From assembly GCA_019914945.1 (NCBI GenBank), contig CM034101.1:8319188-8383187 (forward strand): a stretch of 64,000 nucleotides of DNA. Reading direction: 5' to 3'. The notes under the pieces are model-generated. The model had not been told where the DNA came from, did not search any database, and saw only the letters and a list, made by a program, of their open reading frames with translations. Positions 43,671 through 54,910 of this stretch are shown in pieces. The translations under genes and the position numbers were made by a program. Source of the stretch: Typha latifolia. Taxonomy: Eukaryota > Streptophyta > Magnoliopsida > Poales > Typhaceae. Numbering within the stretch: position 1 is the first letter of the stretch; each line of letters starts with the position of its first letter.

Positions 43671-44795
43671 TGATACGATTCAGACTTCACGAGTCGTCTC
43701 GAGCATGGATACACCTTATGGGTTTATTTTCTTATTGTGTTAGTGTTTTATTCAAGAGAAAAATAAGATTTCGTAGGTTGCGTTCGAACGCGGGTGGGTG
43801 TGTTTGAATGCGGTTGCGAATGCTTCCAGGCGTTCACATCAACAGAGAATGTAAATTGTGCGTTCAAACACGCTCGACCATATTTGAATGCCCGCGTGCA
43901 AACGCTTGCATACATTCGCATTGACAGAGAACGCAATTTGTGCGTTCAAACGTGTTCGACCCCATTCGAACACGGTTAGTGTAAATTCATTATTTCTAGG
44001 GTTAATAATTATCAATTTTGACCTTTTGGTTAGCCTCTTAAGAGCATCTCTAATAGGGCTCTAAAACTCTAAATTTGGAGCCTAGTAAAACTTCAATCAG
44101 GCTATAAATGCGACTCCAAATTTGGAGCCAGCTACAGCGGAGCTCCAAATTTGGAGCCTTATATGAAAATTTGGAGCCCAGCTCAATACTATTTAAACTG
44201 TTAGAAATGCCAATTTTGCCCTACAAAAGCTTAATCCAAAAATATAAATTCTATCTATATCCTTTATTAAAAAATCTAATTAATTTAATTGAATATATAA
44301 CTGAATAATAAATATAGAGCCCGGTGCATTAGAGTGCACCGGGCTCTTGGCTTTATATTTGGAGCCTTTGAGCTCCAATCATAAAGCTCTCTTTTGGAGA
44401 TGCTCTAAGGTGTGGATGGCAACCAAAAAGAGGATGATCAAGGAATTAAGTTTCTTGCCCTAATCTCTTCCTCTCCTTTCCTCTCGTTCCCTCGTCCCAC
44501 GGTATCGTCGCCTCTAGCCTCCCTTGACCGGCCACTCACCCTATTCCCTTAGGGGTAGCCCTCTCCTTCCCTTTCTTCAAATTTCTCTCTACCTTTGCCC
44601 TAACCCTTTCCACTATCTATAATCCTTCCCTATCACCTTCCTTGCCGGTGCCACCCCTTACCTTCGGCCTATCCGATTCATAATGGTTTTGGATAGATTT
44701 GACGACATAACTTGAGTGTGATATTTTGATTAACCTAACTATTGGATCTTTTTAAAATTTTGATATATTATTGCTTTGGAATAGAGCTTTCTCTA
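43671..44795 (+). mobile_element. A2-like LTR, plus strand, interrupted by a MITE
   Basis: It starts TGATACGATTCAG and carries the family A leader wording 'gtcgtctcgagcatgg'. The array is at about 43778-43980. After the MITE, 'aaggtgtggatggcaacc' continues the LTR. The right end is not intact: near 44795 it meets the minus-strand A2 LTR tail to tail without a GTATCA end. About 760 bp remain without the MITE. Confidence 0.72.
44042..44405. mobile_element. Harbinger/Tourist-type MITE
   Basis: Terminal inverted repeats GAGCATCTCTAATAGGGCTC (left) and the complement of GCTCTCTTTTGGAGATGCTC (right) flank a 364-bp AT-rich element. The 3-bp duplication TAA lies at 44039-44041 and 44406-44408. Removing it restores the LTR string 'cctctTAAggtgtgg' seen in other A2 LTRs. 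The TWA-type duplication and terminal sequence point to PIF/Harbinger. It contains repeated 'aaatttggagcc' words and no transposase. Confidence 0.88.
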
Positions 44796-45712
44796 GATAC
44801 CATCTCCCTTTGGATTAAGGTTTGATATATCCCATTTTTAGATCTGGATAGGATCTTATATGGAACTTTAGAAAGGATTCCTAAAGATATAGCCGTTGGA
44901 TCAATATAAAATTTTGATAAGTCGTAGCCCTAGAAAAGAGCTTTTCAATGAATTTAATTTCAAAAGAATCAAACGGCAAGATTTGGAGATATCTTCAGAT
45001 AAGTGTGCAAATATCAGGGAATCCATCCTTTAGATCCATGGATGGAGGCACAAGATCCTAGGTGGATTATGGAGGTGGTAGGCTGACGGTAATGGGTGGC
45101 ATCAGTGAGTAAGGTTGTGGTGGAAGGATTATGGATGATGAAAAGGGTTAAGGTGAGGGTAGTGGAATTTGAAAAAAGGGAGGAGTGGGGACTAGGGTGA
45201 GTGGCCAGTCGAAAGAGGCTAGAAGCGGCAGAGCAGGGGGATGAGGAAATGAGAGAGAAGGAGAAGAAGAAGATTAGAGCAAAAACTCAATTCATTCAAT
45301 ATCCTTTTTTTGGTTGCCATCCACACCTTAAAAAGCTAAACAAACAATTCAAAAATGATAATTATTAACCCTAGAAATAGTGGATTTTCGTCGATCGTGT
45401 TCGAACGGAGTCGAACACATTCAAATGCACCAAATGTGTTCTCTGTATTTGTGAACGCCTATAGGCGTTCGCAAGCGCATTCGAATGTGCCCACCCGCAT
45501 TCGAACGCGACGTTCGAACGCACAATTCCCGTTCTTTGTATTTGTGAACGCCTGTAGGCATTCACAAGCGTGTTCAATAGCACCCACCCGCGTTCGAATG
45601 CAACATATAGAAATCTTATTTTTCTTTGTATAAAATACTAAAATAATAATAAAAGACACCTATAAGGTGTATCCATGCTCAAGACGACATCGGTGAAGTC
45701 TGAATCATATCA
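44796..45712 (-). repeat. A2 LTR, 3' LTR of family A element 4
   Basis: It runs from 'gataccatctccc' (first bases lost) to GAATCATATCA, about 917 bp. The array is at about 45400-45600 with extra half sites. It is followed directly by the element's 3' internal end ('atccaccatgcttccgcc', 'cttgtcctcaagg'). Confidence 0.8.
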
Positions 45713-47357
45713 ATCCACCATGCTTCCGCCACCTTGTCCTCAAGGTGTGAAATTTGAAAAGCGGTCCATTATATTTGACTCAAGCTCCTCCATGACTCGA
45801 TTCTCTACACTGGCTCTCCACATATCTGAAAATATAGGGAAGGTTGGTGCTAAAAAGAAGGCGAGCTCGCTTGCGTACACGTGAAAAGGCATCGGCGGCT
45901 TGGTTCTCCATCCACTCTTTGTAGACTAGCTGGTAGTCATACCCAAGGAGTTTCGTGACCCACCGTTGTTGTGCCGAGGTGTGCACACGTTGCTCCATGA
46001 AGTAGGGTAAAATAAGCTGGTCCGTGCGAATAGTAAACCATTGGCCAATCAAATAGGGTCGCCATTTGGTGACGGCATGCATAATTGTCAGCATTTTGAG
46101 CTCGTAGGTGGATAATTGTCGTGACTGGTTCGATAATGCCTTGCTCATATATGCCACGCGCCTGCCCTCCTGCATCAAAATAGCTCCAATTCGACCACAA
46201 AGCGCTTGGTGAAATCTAGCAAAGCCAAAATCGGTGCGATAGACATGGCTGTCTTCAATGCTTTGAAAGCCATTATCGCATTGCTCGTCCATTGAAACCC
46301 TCCTTTTCTAAGTAAGGAGGTCAGCGGGGCAGTGATCTTGCCATAGTTGGCAACGAATCGCCGATAGTACCCCGTCAACCCAAGGAATCCCCTCAATTTC
46401 CGTGGATTAGTGGGAATCGGCCAGTTCACCATTTGTTTGATACGCTTCCACTCCTCTTGCTGAGATTATGTGACCTAAGTACTCCACTCATGGCTCACCC
46501 CAAAGAGACTTGCTCATCTTGACTTTCAATTGGTTTAGTCACAAAATATTCAACACCTCACGCACATGCCGCAATTGTTCGCTCAAATTCCAACTGTAAA
46601 CTAGTATATCGTCAAAGAAGACGAGCACATACCGACACAAGAGCAGACAAAAAAGGTCATTCATCAACCCATGGAAGGTCGCCGGTGTGTTCCTAAGCCC
46701 AAATGGTATGATTCGGAACTCGTAGTGACCATCGTGAGTCTGGAACGCCGTTTTGTGTACATCTTCTAAGTCGACACGAATTTGATGGTAGCCCACTCTT
46801 AAGTTGAGGTTACTGAAGTAAGCTGACCCTGTAGGTTTGTCCAGCAATTCCTCGATCATCGGTATTGGGTACTGGTCTTTGACGGTAATCGCACTCAAGG
46901 CTCAACGCAAAACTGCCAACTCTCGTCTTTCTTTCGAACCAGCAGCACTGGTGATGAGTAGGCGCTCCTACTTGGCTGAATTATCCCTTGTTCTAGCATC
47001 TCGACCACCAATTTATTGATCTCCTCCTTCTGGACATATGGGTACCGATATGGTCGAACATTTGCTAGTTCAGCCCCTGGAATGATCTGAATTTGGTAGT
47101 CATGCTGACGGGTCGGCGGCAGTCCTAGGGCGGGGCTGCTCGGAGAGGTCGCTGAATTCCTGCAGTAGCTCCTTCATGTTAGCAAGTATTCCATTGGATG
47201 GTGGATCTTCTGGTTCAGCAATAGATATTTGCAAGAGTAGAGCTCGATCTCCTAAACATGGGAGTCCCAACAGCGGTTGCAACGCTAGCCCTTGCCGCAG
47301 CTGATGTCCATCCAGCAGCACTCTTCGACTATTTCTTCGAAATTTAAGTGTGTGGTT
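45713..47357 (-). pseudogene. Family A element 4: RNase H, RT and linker; integrase deleted
   Basis: In minus order from the right: post-protease linker (47396-47100: R-R-V-L-L-D-G-H-Q, L-L-G-L-P-C, E-L-L-Q-E-F), RT palm at 46898-46539 ([30 protein letters not shown]), thumb at 46432-46175, and RNase H at 46292-45870 with I-R-T-D-Q and Y-M-S-K-A-L. Immediately left of the RNase H linker the reading drops into the chromodomain stub near the LTR, so the integrase is missing as in the element at 6569. Frame breaks occur at about 46900, 46450 and 46200. The right side is cut at 47357. Confidence 0.86.
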
Positions 47358-48220
47358 TGTCACACCACTGCAAATACCAAACCACCACTCGTTCACGCTA
47401 TTACGATATCGATCACGCCTCGATAGCTAAGTCCACGGAATCTTGAACAGGGGGGTCGGGATCTGAAATTATTTATAGCAAATATGTCAGTCTTTCTATT
47501 AATTTAAAATTAACCAGACAAAAGAATAGTTTCTTATTGTAATTATGTACTCTTCAAATATTTGTTTTTGTTATTTATCAATCATAATTATATTATTTAT
47601 TTGTGTATTTAGAGTATATTTTATCTGTCTATTATTCTCTTTGATAATTAAGAAAATAAGAATTAAGTTACTGCAATTAATTACGTAAAAATATACGTAC
47701 ATAACCCTAAAATTCCTTAGGATTAAAATAGTAATTTATATTGCAGGCATTTTGTTAAACATGGTATAATTAGAACTATATACTAGCTATGATATAATTA
47801 TATTTAATTTGTATAACTTAATTACATTAAATTAACTAAGCTAACCTAATTGTGCATATATATATATATATATATAGAAAGAGAGGAGAGAGAAAACAAA
47901 AAAGAAAACAGAAAATAGAATTGCATTTAGTTTGGGCTCGGCCAAAGCACCATGCACAACAAGGCGCCGGGCCGAGCCCGGCGCGCTAGCGGCCACAGGG
48001 CGCGGGCCGAGCCCGGCGCCACTTGCGAGAGTGCGGAGCGAGAGGAGAGGAGGAATGAAGGAGGAGGAGGAGAGGAAGAAGGAAGAGAAGAAGAAGGAGA
48101 AGAAGAAAGAAAAAGAAGAAAAAAAAGGGTTGGGCCATGGGGGAGGGGTGCGGCCGGTGGTGGCCACTCAGCGGCCGGCCTCTCGCCGACGGCTCAATAC
48201 TCCGGCGGTTCCGAGAGGAA

Positions 48221-48310
<90 letters not shown>

Positions 48311-48658
48311 AGAGAGGGAGGGAGGGAGAGAGAGGGAGGGAGGCTCACCGGAGCTAGAGGAGGTGGCGGCGGCAGTGGGTAAAGAGAGAGGGTGTTTGGG
48401 AGAGAGAGGAAGAGAGAAAGGTCAGCGAGAGCTCGAAAGAGAAAGAGAGAGAGAGAGAGAGAAAAAGGGAAGAGAGGCGGTGGGGAGGGAGGCTGCGGTG
48501 GCGGCGGGGGCCCACCGCGCCAGCTGGCTCGGCCAGGTTGGCCGGGCGAGCGCTTGGGGCGCGTGGCGCCCACCTCGGCTGCCACTGCATGGCACGAGCT
48601 GTCGTGCCATGCAGTGCAGAAATAATTTTTTTTTTTTTTTTAAATTTGGGTTATTACA
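47358..48658. mobile_element. TGTAAC-family element, copy 3 (short form)
   Basis: It begins TGTCACACCAC and ends GGGTTATTACA. Segments near 47450-47700 match 150-360, and the GC-rich end (48480-48610, 'ggcacgagctcgtcgtgcc'-like words) matches the ends of copies 1 and 2. The left flank is family A and the right flank is family B integrase, so no target duplication can be matched; the element or its surroundings were rearranged. About 1.3 kb, with no believable coding. Confidence 0.7.
48223..48303. repeat. (GA)n microsatellite
   Basis: About 40 uninterrupted GA units inside TGTAAC copy 3, followed by GGGA-rich variants to about 48345. Copies 1 and 2 have only short GA runs at the matching place. 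The long Glu/Arg or Ser/Leu open frames here are artefacts. Confidence 0.95.
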
Positions 48659-49058
48659 CGATGGTCGGAGTTCTTACCATAGGCAGAGTGATCTTACAAC
48701 ACCGCCTGCCATAGTAGCATTGACATGACTCTATTTGAGATGGTGTATGGACGCACGACTCCGGTGTTATGCAGTTATGATACAGTGGCATCTGCAGATT
48801 AGATAGAGATGGACTTAGCTTTGATAGATAGAGACGCCACATTGAGAAGATTGTGTGCCCATCTTAAACTTGCTCAAAACCGCATGAAGCAAGTTTATGA
48901 TCGCAGCCATAGGGAGCAAGAGTTCGACATTAACAGTGGGATTTTTTGTAAGGGTGCAACCATATCAACATGTGACCTTATGCCCGATGCGTAATCAAAA
49001 GTTAGCACATCACTACTTTGGTCCGTTTCGAGTGTTGGAGTGTATTGGTCCAGTTACT
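48659..49058 (+). pseudogene. Family B integrase fragment, plus strand
   Basis: It encodes remnants around the G-M-T-P-F-E block and the basic C-terminal region: A-L-I-D-R-D-A-T-L-R-R-L, then A-Q-N-R-M-K-Q-V-Y-D-R-S-H-R-E-Q-E-F-D-I. It ends mid-frame near V-L-E-C-I-G-P-V, where the copia LTR starts. Both edges are insertion boundaries. Confidence 0.78.
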
Positions 49059-49950
49059 AGAATATCTCTGGTTTGAAGAATTGCAAGATTATTGGAGAAA
49101 AGCCGTCGAGTTCACACCGCGTTCACAAACGCGTTCGAACGCGGAATCTGTTTTCACATAGACAGAGAGCCGCGTTCACAAACGCGTTCGAATGCGGGTA
49201 CTACGTTCACACAAACAGAGAGCCGCGTTCACAAACGCGTTCGAACGCAGGTACTGCGTTCACACAGACCGAGAGCTGCGTTCACAAACACGTTCGAACG
49301 CAACCTGAAGAATTCAAGTTGTTGCGTTCGAACGCACTCGGGCCCGTTCGAACGCACCTGAGTTCAAGTCATGCCGTTCGAACGCACTCGGGCCGCGTTC
49401 GAACGCACCAACGAAGTTTGATAAAATTGGACTTTCGTGAGTACGGATAAGACTTGGATTTGGCTCTATCTTAGAGATCATATATAAGGATTGTAATGCC
49501 CTATCTTGAGAGTGGTTGAAGAAGCATTATGGAAGGAGACTTCTTGAGGCTACATCGGTCCTTCAACTAACAAGGTTCCCCTCATCTACAAAAGTTAATC
49601 TTTCGTCTTAAGGGTTATCTAGACGAAAGATCAATCTCGAGGGTTACTGAGGTTGGACTTCAATCATGAGAAGCAGTGAATCGTGGGTTCTAGTGAGCAA
49701 GACTGAGAAGAATAAAGTCGTTTGTATCGACGGGTTATTTTGTGAGTCAGTCTTGTAACTGCTACTATTCTAGTAATTGGTTTTGATCCGAGTTTGGATC
49801 CGTGGTTTTTTTTTTGTTTGGGTTTTCCACATTAAAATCTTGGCGTTCATCTCTGCTTTCGTTCCTAATATTTCTACGGACTTTTACTTAAGCGAATGAG
49901 TAATATCATTGCTTAGTATTTAGATACATACTTGTGTCTAGGGTTTTTTT
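49059..49950 (+). repeat. Copia (SIRE-like) 5' LTR, truncated at its start
   Basis: It matches the reverse complement of the solo LTR 15565-16856 but lacks that LTR's first ~105 bases (the TGTTAGG end). It carries the array at about 49115-49410 and a single 44-bp unit near 49430-49480. It contains 'acttttacttaagcgaatga' near its end. The terminal CA is also lost: 'gggttttttt' runs straight into the primer-binding site. Confidence 0.85.
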
Positions 49951-49952
49951 AA

Positions 49953-49970
49953 TTGGTATCAGAGCAGGTT
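49953..49970 (+). other. Copia primer-binding site
   Basis: TGGTATCAGAGC at 49954-49965 follows the LTR by a few bases and matches the 3' end of initiator-Met tRNA, the usual primer in plant copia elements. Confidence 0.85.
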
Positions 49971-49999
49971 CTCTCACCTTTGTGAGAGATTAGATAGGC

Positions 50000-51750
50000 A
50001 TGGATTTTCATAGAGATGGACCATCATTTATTAGACCTCCTATCCTAGATGGATCAAATTATGGATATTGGAAAGCTAGGATGAGAGCTTACTTGAAGTC
50101 TATAAATGAACGAGTATGGTTTGCCGTTGTGAACGGTTGGAGTCCACCAATGTACATGGTGGATGATAAACTTGCTGATAAACCGATAGAGTCATGGGAT
50201 AGGTCAAACTATGAAAAAGTTGGATGGAATAGCAAGGCAATAAATACAATTTTTAGTTGTATTTACTCGGAAGAATTTAGAAGAATCTCTACTTGTGAGA
50301 TAGCAAAAGAAGCTTGGACGATCTGAGAAACTACTCACGAAGGAACTATAGCTGTAAAACTTTCTAAACTTCAGAGGTTGACTACTAGTTTTGAAACTTT
50401 ACGTATGGAGAAGAATGAGACATTTGATGAGTTTTATGCAAAGCTGAGTGATATAGTCAACTCTAGTTTCAACCTAAGAGAGAAAATTCCTAAAAATAGA
50501 ATTGTCCGTAAGATCCTTAGGTCTCTTCCAGAGAGGTTTCAAGCGAAAGTTACAACTATTGAGGAAAGTAAGGACATCGATTCTATGAAAATTGAACAAT
50601 TGGTAGGAAATCTACAAATATTTGAGTCCAGCCTTTCAAAACCGAGGAAGTCCAAAGGGATTGCCCTATCCACAGTTGAACAAAGTATAGATGAGTCTGA
50701 TGATAACGGTGATTTAGATGTTGAGATGTTGGTCATGTTCGTCAAAAAGTTCAATAAATTCTTTCGGAAGCCAAACAAGTTGAATGCTGAAAAACTTGAG
50801 AAAAGCAAAGCATTTGTGAAAAGAAGAATAACTGCAAGTTCGAACACAAGTGTGTGCAACAAAGGTGTCAAATAGAAAATAAGAATTCTGAGAATAAAGT
50901 TCGATGTTTCGAATATTCTTGTTTTGGACACATAGCTCAAGAATGCCCTAATCGCCTTAAGAAGAAGGGTAAAGCTATGAAAGTTACTTGGGATGACTTA
51001 GATGAATCTGATGATGATGATTCTAGAAAAGACGAAGAAAACTTTGTTGCTTTTGCCTCTTCTCTACTCAATATTGATTATGTTGTTGATACTGATAGTA
51101 TAGATGATTAGGATATGTTACCAGCTGAAAAAGATGAATCTGAAATACAAAAGGCATATAATGACCTGTACCTAGAGTCGTTTAAACTCAAGAAAAGCAA
51201 TCTTAGACTACATCAACGACTCAAGGTAATCGAACTTGAAAGAATTCAATTTGAGAAGAAGTACAAATTGGAACTTGAACGTGTCAAAGACCTTTCTGAA
51301 CAACTTAACAATGCAAAAAATAAAATGAAGGCTGATGAAATTGAACTAGAGCGACTGAATAAGGAAGTGACATTTCTAAAAGGGAAGAACAAACTTGACG
51401 AGATCCTAAAGGTTCAGATCTGTGGAAAAGATAGGTATGGTGTTGGATACACTAGTAATTCAAATAATAATAAAACTGTCTTCGTTTCTGCAGGCATACA
51501 AAAGGAAGAATATCTGAAGTCATCAACCGCATTTACAAAGCAATCCTGGATGAATGCTTCTAAACTGAAGGTGAATCTACAAACTGGTGAATCGTCAACG
51601 GCACCAAAGGTAAACTTTAGTCACACTCCTCGACAAAAAGTGAGTAGAAAATGGTTTGTTCCGACATACTATCATTGCGGCATTCTAGGGCATATTCGAC
51701 CTCATTGCAAATTTTTGCAAAACGTAGAACTGCTTTTATTTATGGGATAA
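50000..51750 (+). pseudogene. Copia gag (SIRE-like)
   Basis: The start is the ATG at 50000, 35 bases after the primer site (M-D-F-H-R-D-G-P-S). Y-G-Y-W-K-A-R-M-R-A-Y-L is the copia gag hallmark near residue 27. A TGA breaks it at 50324-50326, and the same frame resumes to 50875 (E-K-N-E-T-F-D-E-F-Y). A frameshift near 50860 leads to a CCHC knuckle (C-F-E-Y-S-C-F-G-H-I-A-Q-E-C) at 50911-50952. TAG occurs at 51109. A coiled-coil-like Lys/Glu/Leu region (51115-51390) and a second knuckle (C-G-I-L-G-H-I-R-P-H-C) near 51675 follow. The large gag with two knuckles suits the SIRE/Maximus lineage. Confidence 0.87.
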
Positions 51751-51916
51751 AAACAAAAGCCATATGGGTCAAGAAAAGTGATTTGAAATGTTATGTTGTG
51801 CATACAGCTTTGAAAGCTTTAAATTCTGATTTGTGATATTTAGACAGTGGCTATTCAAGACATATGTCGGGTGACAAGTCGTTATTTTCTAATCTTGAAA
51901 AACATGAAGAGGAGTT
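51751..51916 (+). pseudogene. Copia protease, short and broken
   Basis: The motif Y-L-D-S-G-Y-S-R-H-M-S-G-D lies at about 51837-51876, the copia protease active site D-S-G. A stop stands where the usual Trp before Y-L-D would be, and a frame break on each side separates it from gag and integrase. Confidence 0.8.
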
Positions 51917-53142
51917 GTGACATTCGGAGATGGTAATTCATCCAAGGTAATAGGTAAAGGAAAGATAAGTTCTCCGAGGGTGCCTATTCTTGAAAATGTT
52001 TTTTATGTTAAGGGCTTGAAAGCAAATTTTCTGAGTATCAGTCAATTTTGTGATGAAGATTATGAGGTAAAATTCTCCAAAAATGATTGTACTATTCTAG
52101 ATCATGGTGATAATGTTATATGTTATGGATCTAGAACATCTGATAATTGCTATGTTGTTGGAACGTCACATAAACTGAAATGTAATAGTGCCTCTTTCGA
52201 CATTGCAAATCTTTGGCATCAACGTCTTGCACATGTGAATCACAAGGAATTATTTACTCTGTCCAAACAAGAAGTGGTAAGAGGAATACCTAAGATAAAA
52301 GAAATGTCAAAAAGAGTGTGCAGTTCGTGTCAAATTGGAAAACAAATTCGGATCTCACACAAGAAGGTAAATGCAGCTTCCACTGACCGTGTGCTTCAAT
52401 TAGTTCACATGGACTTGATGGGTCCAACAAAAACAAAAAGTCTTGGAGGTAAACGCTATATATTCTTAATGGTCGATGATTACTCCAGATATACCTGGGT
52501 TGCCTTTCTACGTGAGAAGTCTGAAACCTTTGAAGTTTTTAAATCACTATGCTTAAAATTGCAGAATGAAAAATCTACAACCCTAGTTAGGATTCGTTCT
52601 GATCATGGTAGAGAATTTGAAAATGAAAATTTTTCTATATTTTGTGATTCTCTTGGTATTCAACATGAGTTTTCAGCTCCTATTACTCCACAACGGAACA
52701 TGATTGTTGAAAGAAATAACTGAGTTGTGCAGGAAATGGCTAGGGTTATGCTTCACGCTAAAAAGGTTACTCAAAAGTTTTGGGCGGAGGCGATCAATAC
52801 AGTGGTACATGTGATAAATCGTGTTTATTTAAGACCAGGTACAAAAATGACTGCTTATGAAATCTAGAAAGGTAAGAAACCTAGTGTTAAATATTTTTGA
52901 GTTTTTGGTAGTAAATGTTATATCTTTTGCGTGATCGAGAATATTTGACTAAATTTGACACTAGAAGTAGCAAAGGCATTTTCTTGGGGTACTCGAATAA
53001 TAGTAGAGCCTACAGAGTATTTAATCTTGACATTTCTACTGTTATGGAATCTGCTAATGTTATGATAGATAAATCCACGACTGATTTAACTGATGTTACT
53101 CTTATTTCTGTTTCTGCAGATACATATGACGAAGAAATATGA
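51917..53142 (+). pseudogene. Copia integrase
   Basis: The frame 51917-52723 includes the pre-integrase segment, the H-H-C-C zinc domain (H-Q-R-L-A-H-V-N-H, C-S-S-C) and the D-D-E core: V-H-M-D-L-M-G-P, I-R-S-D-H-G-R-E-F-E and I-V-E-R-N-N. All three catalytic acids are present. A TGA at 52721-52723 and later stops interrupt it. 52915-53142 has F-D-T-R-S-S-K-G-I-F-L-G-Y-S, the usual end of copia integrase. Confidence 0.88.
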
Positions 53143-53473
53143 GAGCTTGATCTGGAAATTAAGAATCAGGACGAGGACAAAGTTGAAATGGACAAAGATG
53201 ACTGCAACGTACCAGAACCATCTGCTAGAGTGAAATCAAATCATCCACTGTCACAAGTGATCGGAAATGTAAATGAACCAATTAAGACAAGACGACAAAT
53301 CTAAAGTGAGGTATCATTTACTTGTTATACATCTTCTTTTGAACCTAAATACGTGAACGAAGCATTGTTAGACGATTCTTGGGTTAATGCTATGCATGAG
53401 AAATCTAGTATAGTAAGGATGGATATTTATCGCTAAAAATGTGAAGTTCTTTTTGAGACTTTAAATTACTCAG
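53143..53473 (+). pseudogene. Copia integrase-RT linker; RT deleted
   Basis: An acidic linker is followed by D-D-S-W-V-N-A-M-H-E near 53370-53400, the start of the copia RT. Then, within about 60 bases, the reading is already at the end of RT. The string 'gatggatatttatcg' occurs twice (near 53418 and 53480), and recombination between such repeats may have removed the domain. The catalytic Y-V-D-D box is absent. Confidence 0.75.
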
Positions 53474-54286
53474 TTGGAAAGATGGATATTTATCGATAAA
53501 ACCAAGTATGGTAAGGATCTTGTGACTAAATTCGGTTTAGAAAATGCAAAACATGCTAGAACTCCTATGAGTACAACTACCAAACTAAGTAAGGATATTT
53601 CAGAAAAAAGTGTTGATCAGACACTGTATAGGAGCATGATTAGTAGTCTTTTGTACTTAATTGCTAGTAGACCTGACATTGCATTTAGTGTCGGTGTGTA
53701 TGCTAGGTTTCAGTCTGAACCTAAGGAGACACATTTGTTTGCTGTGAAACATATTATAAAATATGTCGGTGGCACAGTTGACTTAGGTATCTGGTTTACG
53801 TATGACTCGGGAGCTATCATATCTGGATACACGGATTCTGATTGGGCAGGTTCATGTGATGATAGAAAAAGTACCTCAGGTGGATGTTTTTACATTGGAA
53901 ACAATTTGGTTGCTTGGCACAGTAAGAAACAAAACTCGATATCTTTATCTACTGCGGAGGCCGAGTACATTGCAGCGGGAAGTTGTTGTTCTCAATTACT
54001 ATGGATGAAACAGATAGTCAAAGATTACGGCATTGAACAAGATACTATGGTGCTTTATTGTGACAACATGAGTGCTATTAATATATCGAAAAATCCTGTT
54101 CAACATTCGCATACAAAACATATTGATATCCAACATCATTTTATACACGAGTTAGTTCAAGACAAAATAATAGCACTAGAACATGTTGAGACGGAGAAAC
54201 AGTTGGGTGATCTATTTACAAACCCTTTGGATTTACAGAGATTTGAGTATCTTCGTATTTCTTTAGGAATTTGTGCTTTGGATTGA
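53474..54286 (+). pseudogene. Copia RT end and RNase H
   Basis: A continuous 270-codon frame runs from K-F-G-L-E-N-A-K-H-A-R-T-P-M through R-S-M-I-S-S-L-L-Y-L, A-S-R-P-D-I-A-F-S-V-G-V, to RNase H: G-Y-T-D-S-D-W-A-G-S, A-E-A-E-Y-I-A, C-D-N-M-S-A-I and H-T-K-H-I-D-I. It ends at the natural stop near 54284. The frame has no internal stop, but its own RT upstream is missing. Confidence 0.88.
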
Positions 54287-54785
54287 TTTTCTTTTTGTTT
54301 TGGTTTGCGTGTTTTGGTTTGCATGTTTCATTTTTATTATTTCTTTTCGTTTCTTTTTAGGTTTTCTTTACTCTGAAATTTTCTTTGGTTTTAGTTTCAG
54401 ATTTGTCGAGAGTTTTTGTCATATAAAAGAAAATTTTGATGCACTCCTAGATTCAATAATATACTCTTGACATATAAATATGATTTTTCTCTTGATTATG
54501 AGTTATTATAGTCAATTTTGTCATCTTGTAGTATATTGTATCATTTCTGATTTATTCACTCTCTCGACTTCTATGATAATTATACTAAAATTAATGCACT
54601 CATAACGTGTGTATATTATCGGTGTGTCGAATGAGCGGGACTGCTTATGTGGAAGTTGTTCGGGAATTTTTTGTAATGCCACGGTTTTAGAACGTTGTAT
54701 TCATTCTACTGTTCGTGGGTTGTTTGTATACTTGGACTCAGATGTTATTCGCGCTGAACTTCGTCTTCCTGATGGTGAGTTCCTA
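54287..54785 (+). other. Copia 3' internal region, 3' LTR missing
   Basis: T-rich untranslated sequence follows pol, with no recognisable second gene. The expected TGTTAGG start of a 3' LTR is not found. At 54785 it joins the middle of a B LTR at the word 'cctaatg', which is also present in B LTRs, so a deletion through a short shared word is likely. Confidence 0.55.
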
Positions 54786-54910
54786 ATGTAGGCGTTCGCA
54801 AGAGTGTTCAAACGCGACCCCTCCTGAGTTCGAATGCGACCTACATGAATTTTATTATAATAAAAATAAATAACTAATGCAATAAGAAAAAATCCTTACT
54901 AAGTATATCA
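54786..54910 (-). repeat. Family B element 3, 3' LTR remnant
   Basis: Only the last 125 bases of a B LTR remain: the end of the array ('ggcgttcgcaagagtgttc') and 'aataaataactaatgc', ending TATATCA. The B internal 3' end follows ('gcccaccatgcttcc'). Confidence 0.8.

Noticed and set aside
47952..48728. 258-codon frame with long Glu-Arg repeat and its antisense 199-codon frame
   Set aside because: Both are translations of the (GA)n microsatellite and neighbouring GC-rich DNA in TGTAAC copy 3.
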